Positions 58,688-64,000 of a DNA stretch of 64,000 bases are shown here, piece by piece (position 1 is the first letter of the stretch; every line of letters begins with the position of its first letter). The position numbers and the translations under genes were made by a program. Origin of the DNA: PALSA-894 sp963757565 (GTDB lineage: Bacteria; Pseudomonadota; Alphaproteobacteria; Rhizobiales; Xanthobacteraceae); assembly GCA_963757565.1 (NCBI GenBank), contig CAVWSB010000011.1:1116001-1180000 (forward strand), written 5' to 3'. A model generated the notes under the pieces. It worked only from the letters and a program-made list of their open reading frames with translations. It had not been told where the DNA came from and did not search any database.

Positions 58688-58814
58688 TGCTTTCGTGCCC
58701 CGGTCGCCCCGGCCGTTTCGCCGGGACCATAGGGGGGCGCCTTGGGTGGCGCAACCGATCCCTGCGCCCGCAGTGGCGAATCTTGTGCAGAAAACAGTTC
58801 CAAGCCGTTGCTGT

Positions 58815-60582
58815 CTAGAGCTTATAGGCCGAGCGGAACCCACCCCAATGTTTGCCGAACACGCGCACGGGCGCGTCGATCTCGCGCATCATGATCACAA
58901 CGCCGTTGCCCATCTCGCGCGGGTAGCTCTGGATCAGGTAGGGGCGCACGTTGCGCGCCGCGCACAGCCCTGCACGATCATCGAAGATGCGCCGGTTGCG
59001 GCAGTTAGCCGTGTTCCAGGCGGCGTCGTCGGCCCGCTGTGGCTTTGAATAGATCTTGTTGTGCACTGGCAGATAGCCGTTGCGGTCAACGGCCGCGCAG
59101 AAAATCATGCGCCGGTCATCGGCCAGCAGAGGTTCCTGGATCGGCGGCAGAACATTTTCCAGCACGTCGAGCGAACGCGTGCGGAACTGGACCGGATTCG
59201 TCCCTGCAATCGGCAGGTATTCCGTGTCGAACAGTGCATCGCGGGTGAGCTTGCCATCGCCGACCGCCTCTTCGAATGCCATCGAGACCATGGCGGCTGC
59301 GTCGATCGCACGATCGACGAACGCCTGGTTTTCGTGCCTGATCGCAGCAAGCCGGTTCGTCAGCGCAGCCTCGGTGCTCTCTTCAAGCCTGGCGAATTCG
59401 ACGTGCAGGCCGAGCGCGGAGTGTCCGACGATGCGGCCGCGCCCGCGCCCGATGCCGGATAATTCCAGGTCGACTGACGCACCGGTCGTGAGCTTGTCGC
59501 TCTCGATATCGCGCACCAGCATTCCGCCTTCCGAAAGATCCGCGGCCTGTCCGCGTCCATCGCGGCCGGCCTGGCGCAACGTCACGGCAAGCTCGCACGG
59601 CAGGCGGTCGTGACGGCGCCGGTCGCCGATTTCGGTCTGGCGCAGGAAGGTCACGAAACGCGTCTGGAGTTTTGCCGCGAGGCCTGCGGCTTCCTGGCCG
59701 GAGCGGTCGATCGCGTTTCCGCTTTCACCGGCGCGTGTCGCAGCGACCTTGATCTCGGCGGCACTGTCCGCAACCGACAGGACGAAGCGGGAGGAGTCCG
59801 CGGCGCTGCGCGAGAGCTCGCCCGTCGTTGCGACCTGTTCCTCCACCGCGCTCGCAACCGTGGCGAACACGGGCCGGATCGCCGCGATGGCGCTCATGAT
59901 GCGATTGACCGCCGCAATCGATTCCTGCGCGTCACGCTGCAATTGATCGATCTTGCGGCGGATCTCCTCGGTGGCATTCTGCGTCGCGCTCGACAGCGCC
60001 TTGACCTCGCTCGCCACGACGGCAAATCCGCGACCGGCATCGCCCGCGCGGACCGCCTCGATCGTCGCGTTGAGGGCGAGCAAGTTGGTCTGCTTGGCGA
60101 TCGCCGAAATCAGGCTCACCACATTGCCGATTTCCGCCGAGGAGGCCTTCAGCCCGTCAAGGCTCTTGCCCGCTGCGGTCGCCGCGCGGCCGGCGTCGTC
60201 GCTGAGCGAACCGGCCTCGCGTACCTGCCGGCCGATCTCGCCTGACGACTGCGCGAATTCTTCGGTAGCGCCCGCAAGCTGCGAAGCATTCTCGGTCGCC
60301 AGTCCGCTCAGGGCGGCGAGTTGCTCGCTCTGTCCACGGATCGCCCCGAGCACCTCGGCGCTCATTGCGCGTGCCGCCGCGTACGGCGTCCGCGGCACGC
60401 TGCACGTCGCGGATCATCGCAGCGAGATCGGTCTCGATCAGGTCTATGGATTCGCGGATCGCTGTCAGATGCGACGGCTGCTGATCGGCCTCCATGTCGG
60501 GGACGGCCGGTGGTGCCTCGGTCGCCGGCAGCGGAGCGCTCTCGCGCCGCGAGGAGAAGATATCCAGCAGCTTTGGAAGCAT
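58815..60582 (-). CDS. Methyl-accepting chemotaxis-type receptor with PilZ and C-terminal sensor-like domain (frame broken near 60382)
   Basis: N-terminal segment LPKLLDIFSSRRESAP has no clear membrane helix, so it is probably cytoplasmic. An extra base near 60382 breaks the frame after QRAADAV; the signalling domain resumes AAARAMSAEVLGAIRGQ and has the hairpin tip SAIAKQTNLLALNATIEAVRAGDAGRGFAVVASEVK. A PilZ domain follows (DRRRHDRLPCELAV, DLSEGGMLV). A further ~180 residues follow it, ending DAPVRVFGKHWGGFRSAYKL, resembling the C-terminal domain of soluble alphaproteobacterial chemoreceptors. Corrected length is about 589 residues. The signal is unknown. Confidence 0.88.
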
Positions 60583-60666
60583 GGGCGATACCGGCAGATT
60601 GCTGGCATCGTTATCAGCGGAAGCGCTTACTTTATGGTTAACGTAAACTTAAGGATCGCGAACTCG

Positions 60667-61342
60667 TCAGGTTCCGGGCGAACTGAGCGCCCTGACGGCC
60701 TGCGGCAGCGCGTCGAAATGGCTGATGAGGCGGTCCGCGCCGAGCTGCGCGGGCGGCGTGTCGGTATAGCCGAAGTCGACAGCAATGACCGGTATGGAGG
60801 CGGCGCGGGCGGTCGCGACGTCGGTCATCGAGTCGCCGACCATGATGGCGTGCCCCGTGTCGCCTCCCGCCCGCGCAATGGTGAGACGCAGCATATCGGG
60901 ATCGGGCTTGCGCATCGTGAAGGTGTCCTGTCCGCAGATCGCCGCAAAGCGGGGCGCGAGCCGCAATTTCGTCAGCAGCTTCACCGAAAGCCATTCGAGC
61001 TTGTTGGTGCATACCGCGAGCCGGCAATCCTGCGCCGAGCGCGTCGAGTGCCCGCTCGGCGCCGGGAAACGGCCGCGAGCGATCCGCGATGTGCGCGGCG
61101 TAAATCTCAAGGTACTCGGCGAAGAGCCGATCGATCTCTTCGGGTGGAAGCTGCACGCCCTTCGAGGCGAGTCCGCGCTGCAGCAGCGGTTTCACGCCCG
61201 CGCCGATCATGGTGCGCGCCTCATCGAAGGCGACCGGCGCCACACCATGGCGCCCCAGGATGACATTGAGCGTGTCGATCAGATCGGGGGCGGTATCGAC
61301 CAGCGTCCCATCGAGGTCGAACACGATCGTCAAGGAGGGCAT
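60667..61342 (-). CDS. gph: Phosphoglycolate phosphatase-type HAD hydrolase (frame broken near 61040)
   Basis: HAD-fold with nucleophile motif VFDLDGTLVDTAPDL and GVKPLLQRGL in the cap; after the shift, VCTNK, KPDPDML and the metal-binding VGDSMTDVATARAA. An extra base near 61040 breaks the frame (ALDAL, resuming AQDCRLAVCTNK). Corrected length is about 224 residues. Gph removes phosphate from 2-phosphoglycolate formed during DNA repair or oxygenase activity; other HAD phosphatases share these motifs. It is transcribed away from rpiA. Confidence 0.87.
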
Positions 61343-61436
61343 GGACCAGCAGCTAGCGCGGGGCAGAGGACGGAGCAAGCCGCTTGCCGCGGCAGACCGT
61401 GCCCGCTAAGGGGCTTGGATCAAACCGGGCCGTCCG

Positions 61437-62136
61437 ATGAACGCCGACACCTACAAGCGCGAGGCCGCCGCGGGCGCGCTCGATTTCGTCGAGGCCGGCA
61501 TGCGCCTCGGCCTCGGCACCGGCTCGACCGCGCGGCCGTTCGTCGAATTGCTCGGCGAGCGCGTGCGTGGCGGATTGAACGTGGTCGCGGTCCCGACCTC
61601 CGAGGCGACACGCGCGCAGGCCGAACAATGCGGCATCAAGCTGACCACGCTCGACGAGACGCCTGAACTCGACCTCACCGTGGACGGTGCGGACGAGATT
61701 TCCCCCGACCTGACCCTGATCAAGGGCGGTGGCGGTGCATTGTTGCGCGAAAAGATCGTCGCGTCGGCGTCGGCGCGCATGCTGGTGATCGCGGATGAGT
61801 TCGAAATGGGTCGAGACGCTGGGGCGCTTTGCGTTGCCGATCGAAGTCGTGCCTTTCGGTCTCGCGGCGACCCGGCGCGCGGTCGAAACGGCTGTCGCGG
61901 CCTGCGGCTGCCCGGGTCCGATTACGTTGCGCCAGGACAAGGCCGGCCACGCTTTCGTCACGGACGGCGGCCATTTCATCCTGGACGCCGCGTTGCAGCG
62001 CATCGCCGATCCGCGCGCACTGGCGGACCAGCTTGCGCGTATTCCGGGCGTGGTGGAACACGGACTTTTTATCGGCCTCGCATACGCGGCCGTAATTGCC
62101 GGCCCGCAGGGGCGGCGCATCGTCAAGCGCCTTTGA
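61437..62136 (+). CDS. rpiA: Ribose-5-phosphate isomerase A (frame broken near 61802)
   Basis: GLGTGSTARPFVELLGERV, DLTVDGADEISPDLTLIKGGGGALLREKIVA and, after the shift, SKWVETLGRFALPIEVVPFG together identify RpiA. An extra T near 61802 breaks the frame after VIADE. Corrected length is about 232 residues, as usual. It interconverts ribose-5-phosphate and ribulose-5-phosphate in the pentose phosphate pathway. Followed directly by a DUF2059 protein and gor, all in the same direction. Confidence 0.94.
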
Positions 62137-62155
62137 GATCAGAAAGGATCGACAC

Positions 62156-62651
62156 ATGAAGAGGCATCTTATTTCGGCGGCTGCGGCGGTGTTCGTCTGT
62201 CTTGGCGCAAGCCTCGCACAGGCACAGGCTCCGACTCCCGCCGCGATTGCGACCGCGCGCGAACTGGTCGAGACCAAGGGCGGCAGCTCGATGTTCGATC
62301 CGGTGATCGTCAGCATCGTCGAGCAGACCAAGGGTGCGCTCGTTCAAACCAATCCGCAGCTCGCCAAGGATCTCAATGACGTCGCGACCCAGCTCCGCAC
62401 GGAATTTGCTGCGCGCAAGGACGAGCTGATGAACCAGGCCGCAAGTTATTACGCCGACCGTTTCAGCGAACAAGAGCTCAAGGACGTGTTGGCGTTCTAC
62501 AAGTCGCCTCTCGGCAAGAAGATGCTGCGCCGTCGAACCCCAGGTGCTGGACCAGACGTTCAACTACATCCAGCAGTGGGGCCAACGCACCAGCGAAGAG
62601 GTGATGAATCGCTTCCGCGCCGAAATGAAGAAGAAGGGGCACACCCTCTAG
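62156..62651 (+). CDS. DUF2059-domain secreted protein (frame broken near 62527)
   Basis: The signal peptide (KRHLISAAAAVFVCLGASLA) is cut near AQAQ; the mature part is a helical DUF2059 domain (QAASYYADRFSEQELKDVLAFYKSPLGKKML). An extra base near 62527 breaks the frame; the true end reads VEPQVLDQTFNYIQQWGQRT and on to MKKKGHTL, stopping at 62651. Corrected length is about 164 residues. The ATG at 62156 follows AGAAAGGATCG. The function of DUF2059 is unknown. It lies between rpiA and gor, an arrangement that looks operonic. Confidence 0.9.
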
Positions 62652-62666
62652 CCGCGCGGCGCAGCC

Positions 62667-64000
62667 ATGGCCGACTTCGACACCGATCTGTTCGTCATCG
62701 GCGGAGGCTCCGGCGGCGTGCGCGCCGCGCGCATCGCAGCGGGTTATGGCGCGCGTGTCATGCTCGCGGAGGAATACCGTGTCGGCGGGACCTGCGTGAT
62801 CCGCGGCTGCGTACCGAAAAAGCTCCTCGTCTATGCCTCGCGCTTCGCTCACGAGTTCGAGGAAGCGGAAGGCTTCGGCTGGACCGTTGAAGGCACGTCG
62901 TTCGACTGGTCGACCCTGATCGCCAACAAGGACAAGGAAATCACGCGGCTGGAAGCCGCCTACACGGCGAATCTGGCGCGCGCCAACGTCACCATCGTCA
63001 AGAGCCGCGCTGTGCTCGAAGATCCCCACACCGTGCGGCTGCTTGCCGATGATCGCCGCGTGCGCGCGAAAACCATCCTGATCGCGACCGGCGGCTGGCC
63101 CAGCATGGGCACCGGCATCGCGGGCATCGAGCACGTCATCTCGTCGAACGAGGCCTTCCACCTGACCGAATTGCCGAAGCGCATCCTGGTCCAGGGCGGC
63201 GGCTACATCGCGGTCGAGTTCGCCTGCATCTTTGCCGGGCTGGGCTCGCAGGTGACGCTGGTCTATCGCGGCGACAATATCTTGCGCGGGTTCGACGACG
63301 ACGTCCGCACCCATCTGCGCAGCGAGATGGAGCGGCGCGGCATCAAGGTGCTCTGCAAGCGCAACGTCGAGGAAGTCGAAAAGGTCGATCACGGACTGTG
63401 CGCGGTGCTGTCCGATCACGAGGACATCATTGTCGACAAGGTGATGTTCGCGACCGGCCGCCGTCCGAATGTAAAGGGCCTCGGGCTCGAGGCCGCGGGC
63501 GTGCGCCTGAACGACGCTGGCGCGATCGCGGTCGATGAATTCTCGCGGACCTCGGTGCCGCATATCTATGCGGTCGGCGATGTCACGGACCGTATCGCCT
63601 TGACGCCGGTGGCGATCCGCGAAGGGCACGCTTTTGCCGACACCGTGTTTGGCAAGAAGCCCACATCCACGGATCACACAAACGTTCCGACAGCCGTGTT
63701 CTCCGAGCCGGAGATCGGCGTGATCGGCTTGACCGAAGTGCAGGCGCGCGAGCGCTTCGACAAGGTCGATATCTACAAGGCGGTGTTTCGCCCCATGAAG
63801 ATCGCGTTTCTTGGCGGCGAGGCGCGCATGTTGATGAAGATCATCGTCGATGGCGCGACCGATCGCGTGGTCGGATGCCATATCGTCGGTCCGGATGCCG
63901 GCGAGATGATCCAGGTGCTCGGCATCGCGATCCGGATGGGCGCGACAAAAGCCGACTTCGACGCCACCATGGCGGTGCATCCCACACTCGCCGAGGAGCT
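62667..64000 (+). CDS. gor: Glutathione-disulfide reductase Gor (3' end outside window)
   Basis: 444 codons are visible and the frame runs off the right edge. FAD-binding FVIGGGSGGVRAARIAA, redox-active disulfide Cys43/Cys48 in GGTCVIRGCVPKK, NADPH-domain QGGGYIAVEFACIFAGLG, the FAD motif YAVGDVTDRI and the start of the dimer-interface domain with catalytic His in AVHPTLAEE. It reduces oxidised glutathione with NADPH. It follows DUF2059 by 15 bases and is in line with rpiA. Confidence 0.95.
   Translation, partial: MADFDTDLFVIGGGSGGVRAARIAAGYGARVMLAEEYRVGGTCVIRGCVPKKLLVYASRFAHEFEEAEGFGWTVEGTSFDWSTLIANKDKEITRLEAAYTANLARANVTIVKSRAVLEDPHTVRLLADDRRVRAKTILIATGGWPSMGTGIAGIEHVISSNEAFHLTELPKRILVQGGGYIAVEFACIFAGLGSQVTLVYRGDNILRGFDDDVRTHLRSEMERRGIKVLCKRNVEEVEKVDHGLCAVLSDHEDIIVDKVMFATGRRPNVKGLGLEAAGVRLNDAGAIAVDEFSRTSVPHIYAVGDVTDRIALTPVAIREGHAFADTVFGKKPTSTDHTNVPTAVFSEPEIGVIGLTEVQARERFDKVDIYKAVFRPMKIAFLGGEARMLMKIIVDGATDRVVGCHIVGPDAGEMIQVLGIAIRMGATKADFDATMAVHPTLAEE

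Overview
The window is high-GC DNA of an alphaproteobacterium, most likely a member of the Hyphomicrobiales (Rhizobiales) in the Bradyrhizobium / Rhodopseudomonas / Xanthobacteraceae neighbourhood. The evidence is the gene order ccmI-ccmE-ccmF-ccmH ... degP - response regulator - sensor kinase - glnE, which is typical of rhizobia, together with Tat-exported TakP-type TRAP receptors, chemoreceptors carrying PilZ domains, and two copies of a CCGAAAA...TTTTCGG nested palindrome of the kind scattered through genomes of this group. Species cannot be assigned from the sequence alone.

Layout. 1-3.2 kb: end of a cytochrome c maturation (System I) operon. 3.2-6.2 kb: three leftward genes (panE-like reductase and two SGNH-hydrolase paralogues) that interrupt the usual ccm-degP junction. 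6.3-13.3 kb: degP protease, a two-component system and glnE. 13.4-16.7 kb: one very long gene that, once single-base errors are read through, joins an amino-acid-permease-like membrane domain to HAMP-GGDEF-EAL (c-di-GMP) domains. 16.7-22 kb: PAS sensor kinase and aminopeptidase N. 22-31 kb: Bug/TctC receptor, CDF metal exporter with an enlarged tail, nitronate monooxygenase-like and luciferase-like flavoenzymes, a cyclase, an ABC-2 exporter, dusA and a TauE-type permease. 31-38 kb: retropepsin-like membrane protease, DUF1289 protein, sensor kinase, GST, MBL hydrolase, and a secreted caspase-fold protein that lacks both catalytic residues and ends in a proline/glycine-rich tail. 38-43.7 kb: a 43-residue Lys-rich protein, HIBADH-like dehydrogenase, Mrp, PKHD dioxygenase, and a two-gene unit encoding a secreted helical protein and a di-heme peroxidase fused to a cupredoxin. 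43.8-51.3 kb: four consecutive TakP-like TRAP receptors facing one leftward TRAP permease pair. 51.5-64 kb: two MCP-PilZ receptors, a DMT exporter, moaA, a DUF971 protein, an L,D-transpeptidase, small proteins, tRNA-Val(CAC), a PEGA-like lipoprotein, gph, rpiA, a DUF2059 protein and the start of gor.

An important caveat: many conserved genes (degP, glnE, moaA, rpiA, gph and others) are broken by single-base shifts. Where the intended frame can be recovered by reading the protein, almost all breaks are explained by one extra base. They look like residual sequencing insertions rather than true gene decay. Broken genes are therefore listed as one feature across their full span, with the shift position stated.

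Themes that connect the genes: c-di-GMP signalling (the permease-GGDEF-EAL fusion and two MCP-PilZ proteins), uptake of organic acids (four TRAP receptors, one Bug receptor), and periplasmic haem/copper redox chemistry (ccm operon, peroxidase-cupredoxin fusion).
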